From positions 1 through 19,045 of the forward strand of contig CAMCWJ010000016.1 in assembly GCA_945882475.1 (NCBI GenBank): a stretch of DNA of 19,045 nucleotides, read 5' to 3'. Origin of the DNA: Bifidobacterium breve. GTDB lineage: Bacteria; Actinomycetota; Actinomycetes; Mycobacteriales; Mycobacteriaceae. A program made the translations under genes and the position numbers. Under the pieces are notes generated by a model. The model did not search any database, had not been told where the DNA came from, and saw only the letters and a program-made list of their open reading frames with translations. Positions within the stretch are counted from its first letter, which is position 1, and the number at the start of each line of letters is the position of its first letter. Below, in pieces: positions 1 to 7,855 of the stretch.

Positions 1-386
1 CCGCGGCGAGCGCTGCTGCGGCGATCTCGGCTGCGGCGCCGGACACCGGGGCCAACACCCAGACCCCCGTCGTCACACAGCCCGCCGGGGATACGACGGC
101 TCCAGAGACGGACCCGGCTGCTGGGACAGACCCGATCGCTGGGACGGACCTGGTTGCCGAGACGGCCCCCGCCGTCGCCGATGTGGCCGTCGCCGATGTG
201 GCCGGCCCGAGCAAGCCGGTCCGGCAGGCAGGCCGCAGCGCGGCCCGCGCGGCGCGCGCCGCGGTCGCCCAGCAGGCGCCGGAAGCCGGTTCAGCTGAGA
301 CCGCGACGAAAGCCGCGACTGAGACCGGGGCCACCGCCGCAGACGGAGCCGACCGGACCGAGAGGCCGCACCGCCGGGGGCAGTGA
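1..386 (+). CDS. Ala/Thr/Pro-rich protein, C-terminal part (5' truncated)
   Basis: Only the 3' end of this gene is in the window. The frame is open from base 3 to the TGA at 384-386, about 127 codons. The visible part is low-complexity: Ala-rich, then three 6-residue units of the type D-P-x-A-G-T, then a five-residue unit duplicated exactly (AVADV), and finally a basic Arg/Ala-rich stretch around RQAGRSAARAARAA. This matches the style of the C-terminal tail of the secreted protein at 2987-4051, so I infer a paralogue with a signal peptide and folded part upstream of the window. I do not recognise a named function. Its stop lies 2 bp from the stop of the convergent membrane-protein gene. Frame and codon use are typical of the neighbours. 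Confidence 0.6.
   Translation, partial: AASAAAAISAAAPDTGANTQTPVVTQPAGDTTAPETDPAAGTDPIAGTDLVAETAPAVADVAVADVAGPSKPVRQAGRSAARAARAAVAQQAPEAGSAETATKAATETGATAADGADRTERPHRRGQ
111..164 (+). repeat. three 18-bp tandem units in coding sequence
   Basis: Three in-frame, imperfect 18-nt units start at 111, 129 and 147. They encode DPAAGT, DPIAGT and DLVAET in the tail of the truncated Ala/Thr-rich protein. Confidence 0.6.
171..200 (+). repeat. exact 15-bp tandem duplication in coding sequence
   Basis: The 15-mer GCCGTCGCCGATGTG occurs twice back to back (171-185 and 186-200), in frame, duplicating AVADV. It is the kind of unit that can vary in copy number between strains. Confidence 0.8.
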
Positions 387-388
387 GG

Positions 389-724
389 TCACGGCATCCG
401 GCGCAGAACCAACGCCGGCGGCAAAGCGCCGAGCACCAGGAGGATCAGGACCGAGTACGCCATAGCGCCCTGGCCGCCGAAGATCACGTCACCACCGGGC
501 CCACCCAGGGCGAGCACGGCAACCGTAGCCAGCCAGGTCCACAGCGGCAACGCCGCGAGACGGCGCGAATCCGTCCAATGACCGGCCGCCCACACCAGCG
601 CGGCGTTGACCAGACCGCAGAGAACTGCGCTGACCGGAAACATCACCGAGCCGAGATGGACCGGTAGGAACAACGCGCCAGCGACTGCCGACAGGACGCC
701 GTCGAGCGCCAACAAGGCGAGCAT
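389..724 (-). CDS. small four-helix membrane protein (Rv1171-like)
   Basis: This 111-residue protein is almost wholly hydrophobic. I see four likely membrane segments at about residues 4-21, 26-47, 56-73 and 87-107, and a short basic end (LRRMP). The gene lies directly downstream of mshB on the same strand, with a 5-bp gap, as Rv1171 does next to mshB in M. tuberculosis. Position and character make it the likely orthologue of that uncharacterised membrane protein. The ATG at 724 has a modest upstream GAAGG. Cotranscription with mshB is likely. A role in mycothiol metabolism cannot be claimed from linkage alone. Its stop is 2 bp from the stop of the opposing Ala-rich gene. Confidence 0.8.
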   Translation of the reverse strand: MLALLALDGVLSAVAGALFLPVHLGSVMFPVSAVLCGLVNAALVWAAGHWTDSRRLAALPLWTWLATVAVLALGGPGGDVIFGGQGAMAYSVLILLVLGALPPALVLRRMP

Positions 725-729
725 GGCCT

Positions 730-1605
730 TCAGTGCTGTTCCCCAGACAGGTCCAGACCCGCGAGAAGGTCAGTCTCCCAGCCTCTTTCATCAGTGGCGC
801 CCGGCCGGCCAGCTACCAGCACGTAGTGCTCTGCCGACAACACGGGCAGGATCAGCTTGTTCGAGAGCGTGAAAGCGCGTCCGGTTGGCCCGAGAACCAT
901 CTGGGTGGCATGCGCCGCGATGGCCCCGACCTTGTCACCGACATGCTCGGGTGCGTCGATGACCGCGGTGATCCGGTCGTCGTCGAAACCGTAGGAAGCC
1001 TCGTCGGGAAGCCAGATCCAATCCGCCAACACGTCCTCGGATCCGAGCGTGTCGAGGGCGGCCCGGAATGCGGCGGCGGAGGCCACGGTCCAGTAGAACT
1101 TCGGCACCTGCCAACGATCCGCCGCCGCGGCGAGCGCCGCGGTGGTGACATGGTGGGCCTGGATGTGATCGGGATGGCCGTAACCGCCACCGGGGTCGTA
1201 GGTCACGACGACGTGTGGGCGAAGTTCGGCCACCACATCCGCGACCTGGTTGACCAGTACGTCGAAGTCGCCGTCGACGAACTTGGTGCGCCCACGGGCC
1301 GGGGTTCCGGGCATACCGGAGTCGCGCCAGCGCCCGGCACCGCCGAGGAACCTGGGCCGGGTGATCCCGAGGTGGTGCAGCGCGGCGGTGAGCTCGCCGA
1401 TGCGATACCCGCCGAGCTGATCGGCATCATCGACCCCGAGCTGCGCGAGGGCATCCCCGATGATCTCGCCCTCCTCGCCGAGTGTGCAGGTCAACACGGT
1501 GACCTCGGCGCCGGCGGCGATGTAACGGGCGATCGTGACCCCGTTGTTCATGGTCTCGTCATCGGGGTGGGCGTGCACGAACAGCAGCCGCGGTGCAGCA
1601 GGCAT
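730..1605 (-). CDS. mshB: MshB, GlcNAc-Ins deacetylase of mycothiol synthesis
   Basis: This 291-residue enzyme belongs to the LmbE-type zinc deacetylases. In mycothiol synthesis MshB removes the acetyl group from 1D-myo-inositol 2-acetamido-2-deoxy-alpha-D-glucopyranoside, giving GlcN-Ins for the ligase MshC. The zinc motif AHPDDE gives H13, D15 and D16, and GHPDH gives H144 and H147. These positions equal the known M. tuberculosis zinc ligands (H13, D16, H147) and catalytic base (D15). Other matches are GGYRIGELTAAL, GGAGRWRDSGM and the C-terminal ERGWETDLLAGL. The ATG at 1605 was chosen over one 12 codons upstream because a near-perfect ribosome site (AGAGGAGGGG) precedes it and it restores the family N-terminus. 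It is divergent from the ClC gene. Confidence 0.97.
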   Translation of the reverse strand: MPAAPRLLFVHAHPDDETMNNGVTIARYIAAGAEVTVLTCTLGEEGEIIGDALAQLGVDDADQLGGYRIGELTAALHHLGITRPRFLGGAGRWRDSGMPGTPARGRTKFVDGDFDVLVNQVADVVAELRPHVVVTYDPGGGYGHPDHIQAHHVTTAALAAAADRWQVPKFYWTVASAAAFRAALDTLGSEDVLADWIWLPDEASYGFDDDRITAVIDAPEHVGDKVGAIAAHATQMVLGPTGRAFTLSNKLILPVLSAEHYVLVAGRPGATDERGWETDLLAGLDLSGEQH

Positions 1606-1639
1606 CGCCCCTCCTCTGTTCGCGTCGCCGGTGCCGATC

Positions 1640-1645
1640 ACCCTA
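1640..1645 (-). promoter_or_regulatory. candidate -10 element for mshB
   Basis: TAGGGT on the minus strand fits the mycobacterial TANNNT -10 pattern. It would give a leader of roughly 28 nt containing the strong ribosome site of mshB. No convincing -35 box is seen. Confidence 0.35.
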
Positions 1646-1672
1646 CCCAGGGCGGTCGAAGAACACGTGACA

Positions 1673-1678
1673 TAGGTT
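1673..1678 (+). promoter_or_regulatory. candidate leaderless -10 for the ClC gene
   Basis: TAGGTT fits TANNNT and ends 6 nt before the GTG at 1685, and no Shine-Dalgarno sequence is present, so a leaderless transcript is likely. The element sits inside an inverted repeat, GTGA (1667-1670) and TCAC (1678-1681), with a 7-nt spacer. That is one base longer than the usual CRP spacing. Confidence 0.4.
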
Positions 1679-1684
1679 CACCCG

Positions 1685-2983
1685 GTGGCGAATCACCCCG
1701 AGGTACGCCGCAACCTCGAATTCGGCTGTGCGGTAATGGCGATCGGACTGCTGGCCGGACTGGCCGGTGCCGCCACCACCCTCCTGCTGAACCTCGTCGA
1801 GCACCTCACGTATCACTACAGCTTCGGCAGCCTGCTGGACGGGGTGAGCGCGTCGAGTCCGGTCCGCCGCGCACTCGGACCCATGATCGGCGGAGCACTG
1901 GCCGGACTGGGCTGGTGGCTGCTGCGCCGCCGACGTCAGGTCCCTACCGTCTCGGAGGCGATCACCCGTCCCGCACCGCTGCCCCGACGGGACATGGCGG
2001 CCGACGCGGCTTTGCAGGTGGTGCTGGTCGGGTCCGGTGCATCCCTGGGGCGCGAGAATGCGCCACGGCAGTTGTCGGTGGCGTTCGGGGACCTGGGCCT
2101 GTCCCGTCTGACCCTCACCGCGGCCGACCGGGAGATCCTGCTGGGATGTGCCGCCGGCGCCGGACTGGCCGCGGTCTACAGCGTGCCGATCGGCGGTGCG
2201 TTATTCGCGTTGCAGGTGGTGCTGCGTACCTGGCGCCTGCGAGCCGTCGGTACCGCGTTGGTGACCTCGAGTGTGGCGGTGGCGGTGGCATCGTCGGTGA
2301 CCCACGACGGGCCGCAGTTGCAGTGGCCCGGTCCGCAGCTGTCCCTCATGCTGACGGCGGTGGCGGTTCTGCTTGCACCACTGGCATTCGGGGTCGGCAC
2401 GGTGTTCACCCGTCTGATGGACCACGCCCGGGAACGCGCAGCCGGGAGCGGTCTATACAACTCCTGGCTACTCATTCCCGCCATTGCGTTGGCGGGCCTG
2501 CTGGTGGGTATCTGCTCGCACCGCCGGCCGGAACTGCCGGGCAACGGCGTGAGCATCCTGACGGTCAGCGTGGCCAGCGACCTCACCTTGGCTTCGGCCG
2601 CGGCGCTGCTGATCCTCAAGCCGGTCCTGACGGCGTGTTTCCTACGGGCCGGAGCGGTCGGTGGACTGCTCACTCCGGCACTGGCGACCGGAGCAGCACT
2701 GGGGGCCATGGTCGCACTGGCCGTCAACGCCTACACGCCGGTAGACCTCAGCGTGCCCGCGGTGTCCCTGGCCTGCGCAGCGGGCGTGCTCGCCATCACC
2801 CAGAACGCGCCCGGTTGGGCGGCGATATTCGTCTGGGAGTTGGCCAGGCCACCGTGGTGGATGCTCATCGTGTTCGCTGCCGCGGCACTCGGGGCGCATC
2901 TGGTGGGGCGCATATCACGCGAAATGACACATCACTCAGCCTTTTCTCAGTTAGCCTCTGATCGACCCGTCGTCAAGGAGTGA
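1685..2983 (+). CDS. ClC-family chloride channel/antiporter homologue
   Basis: This 432-residue, strongly hydrophobic protein resembles voltage-gated chloride channel (ClC) family proteins, which move Cl- and often exchange it for H+. The clearest signature is GSGASLGRENAPRQ at residues 116-129, equivalent to the ClC GREGP motif; E124 would be the gating glutamate. The usual upstream GSGIP filter motif is not seen. The segment starting at about residue 83 reads RRRQVPTVSEAI, as in the shorter bacterial 'GRE(G/N)AP' subgroup. More helices follow, including GGLLTPALATGAALGA (a ClC helix N-like stretch) and ITQNAPGWAAIFVWE. It starts with GTG, probably leaderless. The stop overlaps the ribosome site of the next gene, 3 bp away, so the two are probably cotranscribed. 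Ion selectivity cannot be read from the sequence. Confidence 0.8.
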   Translation: MANHPEVRRNLEFGCAVMAIGLLAGLAGAATTLLLNLVEHLTYHYSFGSLLDGVSASSPVRRALGPMIGGALAGLGWWLLRRRRQVPTVSEAITRPAPLPRRDMAADAALQVVLVGSGASLGRENAPRQLSVAFGDLGLSRLTLTAADREILLGCAAGAGLAAVYSVPIGGALFALQVVLRTWRLRAVGTALVTSSVAVAVASSVTHDGPQLQWPGPQLSLMLTAVAVLLAPLAFGVGTVFTRLMDHARERAAGSGLYNSWLLIPAIALAGLLVGICSHRRPELPGNGVSILTVSVASDLTLASAAALLILKPVLTACFLRAGAVGGLLTPALATGAALGAMVALAVNAYTPVDLSVPAVSLACAAGVLAITQNAPGWAAIFVWELARPPWWMLIVFAAAALGAHLVGRISREMTHHSAFSQLASDRPVVKE

Positions 2984-2986
2984 TCA

Positions 2987-4051
2987 ATGACCGTTGCTAT
3001 CCGTTCGATGTTCACGGCAGGTGTCGCCCTAGCCAGTGCCGGCGTCATTGCCGTCAGCCCACTGGCTCCGGCCGCCGAGTTGCCAGTGCCCACCGTCCAG
3101 ATTCCCGCGATCGAGTTGACTGCCGCACCCGCTCTGGGCGCGATCCCTTACCAGATCCTGGTGAATCTGCTGGGCGACGGACTGGCTCTGGCTCCGATTC
3201 TGATCGGCGGCGTCGAGCAGTGCACGGTCTGCATCGGGCCGGTGAGTCCACCCAGTCCGGTGGAGTCGCCCTTCACCGGGTGGGGCGCGCTTGGACTCGG
3301 GGTCGGACTCATCACCAGCCCGTTCGCCATCGTCGGGGCAGTACAGGCCGGGCAGTCCATCACCCAGGCATTGGGAGTGGGACTGCTCGCCATCCAGTTG
3401 CCGATCAACAACACCTTCACGCTCCTCGCCGCTCCGCGGGTGCCGTTCGGTGGGTATGAATTCGAGGCCACTCGCGACCGGGCGGCGCAAGCGGTCATCG
3501 ATGCCGTAGTGGGCACCTTCGGCGTGGGCGCACAGGTTCTGACCGGGGTGCGCACCGTCATCAACGGAACCCTGGTGGGCATCACGACCTTCGCCCAAAC
3601 CCTGGCAACCACAGGCGATGTCATCGCCGCGTTCAACGCCGGCCTGGCACCCGTTAGCGCGAGCATCCAAACCGCTGTCGGGGATACGGTCGCCGCTGTA
3701 CGGACACTGCGCGAGGCCGTCTACGCCGACCTCAAGAGCGGTCCGGGAGTGGCGACCTCGCCGATCCCGACGGTCCCCGCCGCCAGTGCGGCTCAGGCTG
3801 CCCCCGCTGCCAGTGCGGCTCATGCTGCCCCGGCTAAGGCGGACACGCTCCGCAGCGTCGCCGCGGCCCGGGCGCACGACGCCGCGGGCACCGCCACTGC
3901 GGCTGCCGTTGCTGCCGGTGGCGACGAGTCGTCCCGTGCTGAGACCCTCTCCGCGGACGCCAGCCAGGCTGCGGCCCGGCCGAACCGGGCACGATCGGCC
4001 GAGGCGCGATCGCACAGCGCCCGATCGTCCGCTGCTCGCGCAGCGGACTAG
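2987..4051 (+). CDS. secreted mycobacterial protein with Ala/Arg-rich tail
   Basis: This 354-residue protein starts at an ATG with AAGGAG six nt upstream. It has a signal peptide (about residues 1-30, ending SPLAPAAE), then a P-x-V/I-x-LTA type segment (about 37-46) seen in many mycobacterial secreted proteins. A hydrophobic middle part of about 220 residues follows, with CTVC (C79, C82) as the only cysteines. The last ~90 residues are Ala-rich, with a 9-residue duplicated unit and a basic end (ARSHSARSSAARAAD). I do not recognise a characterised family. Similar proteins are sometimes auto-named GjpA-like porins, which I cannot confirm. It is probably exported to the periplasm or outer envelope. 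It follows the ClC gene by 3 bp. The tail resembles that of the truncated gene at the left edge. Confidence 0.75.
   Translation: MTVAIRSMFTAGVALASAGVIAVSPLAPAAELPVPTVQIPAIELTAAPALGAIPYQILVNLLGDGLALAPILIGGVEQCTVCIGPVSPPSPVESPFTGWGALGLGVGLITSPFAIVGAVQAGQSITQALGVGLLAIQLPINNTFTLLAAPRVPFGGYEFEATRDRAAQAVIDAVVGTFGVGAQVLTGVRTVINGTLVGITTFAQTLATTGDVIAAFNAGLAPVSASIQTAVGDTVAAVRTLREAVYADLKSGPGVATSPIPTVPAASAAQAAPAASAAHAAPAKADTLRSVAAARAHDAAGTATAAAVAAGGDESSRAETLSADASQAAARPNRARSAEARSHSARSSAARAAD
3779..3832 (+). repeat. 27-bp tandem duplication in coding sequence
   Basis: Two in-frame 27-nt units (3779-3805 and 3806-3832) encode AASAAQAAP and AASAAHAAP in the Ala-rich tail of the secreted protein. Confidence 0.8.
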
Positions 4052-4083
4052 CGCCCGATCGTCCGCCGCTCGCGCAGCAGACT
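4016..4083 (+). repeat. 34-bp tandem duplication across the stop codon
   Basis: Two 34-nt copies (4016-4049 and 4050-4083) differ at only two bases. The first copy encodes the end of the secreted protein. The TAG stop (4049-4051) is formed at the junction and the second copy is untranslated. Because 34 is not a multiple of three, the second copy sits in another frame, where it would encode the same ending and a TAA at 4083-4085. Each copy contains a GCTGC/GCAGC-like stem, so it may also act in 3'-end formation between the convergent genes. Confidence 0.85.
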
Positions 4084-4089
4084 AAACCG

Positions 4090-5907
4090 TCAGGGTGTCT
4101 TCGCCCACATACCGGCGTCGCCAACGATCCCGATCGGCACCGCCCCGGTCAGACTGACGTTGCGCACACTGGGACCGGCGGCCACGATGGTGCTGTCCTG
4201 CATGATGGGCAGCACCGTGGACATCGCCCACAAGCGGGGCTCGACGGCCGCGATCACCGCATTGATGTCCATCGAACCGTCAAGTGCCGCACTGATCTTC
4301 GGCTCAATCGTGCGATCACAGATACCGGTCAGGTTGGACGGTGCGCGGATCAGCGGATCGGGATCGGACGGTCGGCGGGGCGTCGTCTTCGGGGCAGGCC
4401 CGGGAGGGGGCCTGGTCGCCACCGGGGCGGCCTCCAGTGCCGGGCACCCGAAGCGCGAGGCGAGTAGTGTCGCGAGATCTCCCCCGGCCGCACTCCAGCC
4501 GACAATGGCGTCGACCCGGTTGTTGACCAGTGACGCGCCGTACAGCACCGGAGGATCCTGCGCCAGAACGGTCGCCGCGATACCGGCGCTTCGCAGTTGA
4601 TCGGCGGCGGTGTTGGCCACGGCGACCGCGGTGGGATCGTTTGCGGCGGCGCCGATCACCAGCGACAACGTTTCGCCTTTACGACTGATGCGACCCAGGG
4701 TGCTCACCGGACCGGGCGCTGCCGAGGTGGTGGTCGGCGGCACCGGACCAGGTGTCTGCACGCCATCGGCGTCGACCTGATAGCCGGCCGCGGTGAAGAA
4801 CCCCAACGCTCGCTCCCGGCTCGGCCGGGCCGGCGCGGTGGCGACGTAGCCCGGATCGCTCGGAGAGCGAACCAGTGCCTCGTCCAAGGTGACCGAGTTG
4901 TCGCTGCCGGCGCCGACAGCGGCGAGCAGATCAATGTCGAGTAGACCCAGAATGCCTTGCCGGACAAGCGGATCGGATAGCGTCGGCTGTTGCGCGCGCA
5001 GGGTGACCTGCAGCACCCGCGGCGTGATGAGCCGGGCGGTGCGAACGTCGGGGATCGCTGAGAGCTGAGCGAAAGCCGCCGCGCCACCGTGCACCTGAGC
5101 CACCTGGGTGTCACCATTGCGGATCGAGTCGGCCAGCGCTGCCGGCGTCCCGGCGCGGCGGAACAGGATCTGGTCCGGCTTGGCCGGCAGTCCCCAATAC
5201 CGGTCGTTGCGGGCGAGCAGGATCTCATCGCGCTGGGGATCGAAGTTGTCCACCCGGAACTGGCCACCGGTCACCGGCAATGCCCGCACCAATCCGGCGT
5301 TGAAACCGCCCGGGACGTCCTTGACGAAGTGGGACGGCAGGAGGTCGTTGAACAATTCACGCCAGGCCGGGTAGGGCCGGGAGAACGTCACCACGGCCTT
5401 CTTTCCGCCGTCGACCGATTGCACACCGGTAACCAGGTCGTAGCCGGCCGGATCCACCACGCCGGGCTGGCTGACCATTTGGCGCCACAGGTACCAGAAG
5501 TCGTCGGCCGCGATCGGCGCATTGTCGGTCCAGGCCGCCTCCGGACGGATCTCGTAGGTGATGGTGAACGGGTTGGTGGCGGTCACCCGGGCTGACACCA
5601 GCAGGGTCGGGTCCATCTCCCACCGCGAACCGGTGGGCGTGGCCGGGTCGGGAACCGGCCGAAACGAACTCGGCAGCACCAGCGCGCTGACGGCCGCCGT
5701 GACCGGCGACTGATCGGAGAGCAGGTGCGGGTTGAACCCCGGGCCGACCGAGTCGATCGCCATGATGACCTCGGCGGCCTTCGGCGGTGGCGTGTCGGCC
5801 TGGGTGGTCTCGGTGCTCTGTGGCGCCGGCGGCGGGTCGGCCGTGCACGCGGCACTCAGCAGGAGCACTGCGACGGCGGCGAGCAGCCTGCGCAGTCCGA
5901 TGGGCAC
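4090..5907 (-). CDS. lpqW: LpqW, lipoprotein controlling the PIM/LM-LAM branch
   Basis: This 605-residue lipoprotein has a family 5 solute-binding fold. In mycobacteria LpqW acts where PIM4 is either capped to polar PIMs or extended to LM/LAM, and loss of LpqW reduces LAM. The N-terminus has a basic start, a hydrophobic stretch and the lipobox LSAAC, giving a lipidated Cys. Long blocks match M. tuberculosis LpqW, for example GPGFNPHLLSD, IRPEAAWTDNAPIAADDFWY, YPAWRELF, GDTQVAQVHGG, and AAGPSVRNVSL near the end. The frame stays open into typA, but the GTG at 5907 gives the proper signal peptide. It starts 34 bp after typA and has its own likely leaderless promoter. The family resembles oligopeptide-binding proteins, but no permease genes are nearby. 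Confidence 0.95.
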   Translation of the reverse strand: MPIGLRRLLAAVAVLLLSAACTADPPPAPQSTETTQADTPPPKAAEVIMAIDSVGPGFNPHLLSDQSPVTAAVSALVLPSSFRPVPDPATPTGSRWEMDPTLLVSARVTATNPFTITYEIRPEAAWTDNAPIAADDFWYLWRQMVSQPGVVDPAGYDLVTGVQSVDGGKKAVVTFSRPYPAWRELFNDLLPSHFVKDVPGGFNAGLVRALPVTGGQFRVDNFDPQRDEILLARNDRYWGLPAKPDQILFRRAGTPAALADSIRNGDTQVAQVHGGAAAFAQLSAIPDVRTARLITPRVLQVTLRAQQPTLSDPLVRQGILGLLDIDLLAAVGAGSDNSVTLDEALVRSPSDPGYVATAPARPSRERALGFFTAAGYQVDADGVQTPGPVPPTTTSAAPGPVSTLGRISRKGETLSLVIGAAANDPTAVAVANTAADQLRSAGIAATVLAQDPPVLYGASLVNNRVDAIVGWSAAGGDLATLLASRFGCPALEAAPVATRPPPGPAPKTTPRRPSDPDPLIRAPSNLTGICDRTIEPKISAALDGSMDINAVIAAVEPRLWAMSTVLPIMQDSTIVAAGPSVRNVSLTGAVPIGIVGDAGMWAKTP

Positions 5908-5912
5908 GCCTA

Positions 5913-5918
5913 AGGGTA
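5913..5918 (-). promoter_or_regulatory. candidate leaderless -10 for lpqW
   Basis: TACCCT fits TANNNT and ends 5 nt before the GTG at 5907. No Shine-Dalgarno sequence precedes the GTG. It lies in the 34-bp gap after typA. Confidence 0.4.
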
Positions 5919-5941
5919 TCGACCGGCCGCGGCTGTACCGG

Positions 5942-7855
5942 TCACGCTTTCTGCGCCTTGGCCCGCGAGCGGTTCCGGCCGCGGGTGGTGGCGTCCAATT
6001 CGGCCTTGCGCACCCGCACGATCTCCGGCGTGACCTCCACACATTCGTCCTCGGCGCAGAACTCCATGGCCTGTTCGAGGCCAAGCTCAAGCGGACGAGC
6101 CAACGTCTCCATCACGTCGGAGGTTGACTGCCGCATATTGGTCAGCTTCTTCTCGCGGGTGACGTTGACATCGAGATCCTCGGCACGGGGGTTGATGCCG
6201 ACGACCTGGCCCTCGTAGGTGTCGTCGCCGGGTTCGACGAAGAACTGGCCGCGGTCGGCGAGTTGGATCATCGCGAACGGCGTCACCGTGCCGGTGCGGT
6301 CGCTTACCAGCGATCCGGTGTGCCGGGCTCGGATCTCGCCGGCCCAGGGCCGGTAGCCGTCGAACACCGCGTTGGCGATTCCGGTGCCGCGAGTCAAGGT
6401 GAGAAAGTCAGTGCGGAAGCCGATCAGCCCGCGGCTGGGAACGATGAAGTCCATCCGGACCCACCCGGCGGCATGGTTGGCCATCTCCTCCATGCGGCCC
6501 TTGCGCGCGGCCATCAGTTGGGTGACCGCGCCCACGAACTCCTCGGGGCAGTCGATGGTCATCGCCTCGAAGGGCTCGTGCAACTTGCCGTCGATGGTGC
6601 GAGTGACCACCTGGGGCTTGCCGACGGTCAGTTCGAAGCCCTCGCGACGCATCTGCTCGACGAGGACGGCCAGCGCCAACTCACCGCGACCCTGCACCTC
6701 CCACGCGTCGGGACGGCCGATGTCGACCACCCGGATCGACACGTTGCCGACCAGTTCGGTGTCCAGCCGGGACTTGACCATGCGTGCGGTCAACTTGTGG
6801 CCGGAGACCTTGCCCGCCAACGGCGAGGAGTTGGTACCGATGGTCACCGAGATGGCCGGTTCGTCGACGGTGATACGCGGCAGGGCGTGCGCGTGTTCGG
6901 GGTCGGCGAGGGTGTCGCCGATCATGATCTCGGGCATACCCGCGACGGCGACGATATCGCCGGCGACGGCCTCGTCGGTCGGGTTGCGTTCGACGCCGAC
7001 GGTGGCGAGCAATTCGGTGATCTTTGCGCTGGTGATCACGGGAAGCCCGTCGACCTCGCGCATCCAAGCCACCTGCTGGCCCTTGCGGAGGCGGCCGTTG
7101 TAGATGCGGATCAGCGCGAGACGGCCGAGGAACGCCGAGGCGTCCAGGTTGGTGACCAACGCCTGCAGCGGTGCTTCCGGGTCGCCCTTCGGCGGCGGAA
7201 TGTGTTCGAGCAGAACATTGAACAGTGGGTCGAGGTTCTCGCCCTCGGGGTTCTCGCCGTTGGCGGGCTCGACCGTGCTGGCCACTCCGGCTCGGCCGGA
7301 CGCGTACAGGGTCGGCAGTCCGAGGGCATGCTCAGCGGCCGTCTGCGCCTCGGCGTCCAGATCAGATGCGACATCGAGCAGCAGGTCATGGCTTTCCGAG
7401 ACGACCTCTGCGATGCGGGCGTCCGGACGGTCGGTCTTATTGACCACCAAGATCACCGGCAGGTGCGCGGCAAGCGCCTTGCGCAACACGAAACGGGTCT
7501 GCGGCAGCGGTCCTTCCGAGGCGTCCACCAACAGCAGCACCCCATCGACCATGGACAGCCCGCGCTCCACCTCGCCACCGAAGTCCGCGTGGCCCGGGGT
7601 GTCGATGACGTTGATCACGGTCTTGCTGCCGTCGGGGTTAAGGCGGTGCACGGCGGTGTTCTTGGCCAGGATCGTGATGCCCTTTTCCTTCTCCAGATCC
7701 CCGGAGTCCATGAGTCGCTCTACGGCGTCGTCGCCCCGGTGGCTCAGTGCCCCGGATTGCCGAAGCATCGCATCGACCAAGGTCGTCTTGCCGTGGTCGA
7801 CGTGAGCCACGATGGCGACGTTGCGGAATTCATGCTGGGATTTGGGGCTAGTCAC
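5942..7855 (-). CDS. typA: TypA/BipA translational GTPase
   Basis: This 637-residue ribosome-associated GTPase is related to EF-G and LepA, and is linked in other bacteria to ribosome assembly and stress or cold responses. G1 is AHVDHGKT (residues 17-24). The switch region has EKGITI, G3 is DTPGHADF and G4 is NKTD, all intact. Domain II and the EF-G III/V-like domains follow, with PSRGLIGFRTDFLT and NVTREKKLTNMRQST as the usual TypA C-terminal signatures. The length fits the family, and the C-terminus is Arg/Lys-rich. It starts with GTG and has no clear ribosome site. A GACAAT box 7 nt upstream could serve a leaderless mRNA. lpqW follows downstream. Upstream lies mutT2, without the narGHJI operon found between them in M. 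tuberculosis. Confidence 0.97.
   Translation of the reverse strand: MTSPKSQHEFRNVAIVAHVDHGKTTLVDAMLRQSGALSHRGDDAVERLMDSGDLEKEKGITILAKNTAVHRLNPDGSKTVINVIDTPGHADFGGEVERGLSMVDGVLLLVDASEGPLPQTRFVLRKALAAHLPVILVVNKTDRPDARIAEVVSESHDLLLDVASDLDAEAQTAAEHALGLPTLYASGRAGVASTVEPANGENPEGENLDPLFNVLLEHIPPPKGDPEAPLQALVTNLDASAFLGRLALIRIYNGRLRKGQQVAWMREVDGLPVITSAKITELLATVGVERNPTDEAVAGDIVAVAGMPEIMIGDTLADPEHAHALPRITVDEPAISVTIGTNSSPLAGKVSGHKLTARMVKSRLDTELVGNVSIRVVDIGRPDAWEVQGRGELALAVLVEQMRREGFELTVGKPQVVTRTIDGKLHEPFEAMTIDCPEEFVGAVTQLMAARKGRMEEMANHAAGWVRMDFIVPSRGLIGFRTDFLTLTRGTGIANAVFDGYRPWAGEIRARHTGSLVSDRTGTVTPFAMIQLADRGQFFVEPGDDTYEGQVVGINPRAEDLDVNVTREKKLTNMRQSTSDVMETLARPLELGLEQAMEFCAEDECVEVTPEIVRVRKAELDATTRGRNRSRAKAQKA

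Noticed and set aside
1667..1681. CRP site between mshB and the ClC gene (GTGA ... TCAC)
   Set aside because: The spacer is 7 bp rather than 6, and it overlaps the -10 by chance as easily as by design.
733..2961. 742-codon open frame on the plus strand, antisense to mshB and out of frame with the ClC gene
   Set aside because: Both regions are fully explained by well-recognised proteins. Long shadow frames are normal at this GC content, and the translation is Arg/Gly-rich without any motif.
3029..4015. 328-codon minus-strand frame opposite the secreted protein
   Set aside because: The plus-strand gene has a ribosome site and signal peptide; the minus frame is Gly/Arg-rich shadow.
4016..4083. 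CRISPR-like or IS-end interpretation of the 34-bp repeat
   Set aside because: Only two copies, directly adjacent with no spacer, and no transposase or inverted ends nearby.
5908..6090. 61-codon N-terminal extension of lpqW into typA
   Set aside because: It would bury the lipoprotein signal peptide; the GTG at 5907 gives the correct start.
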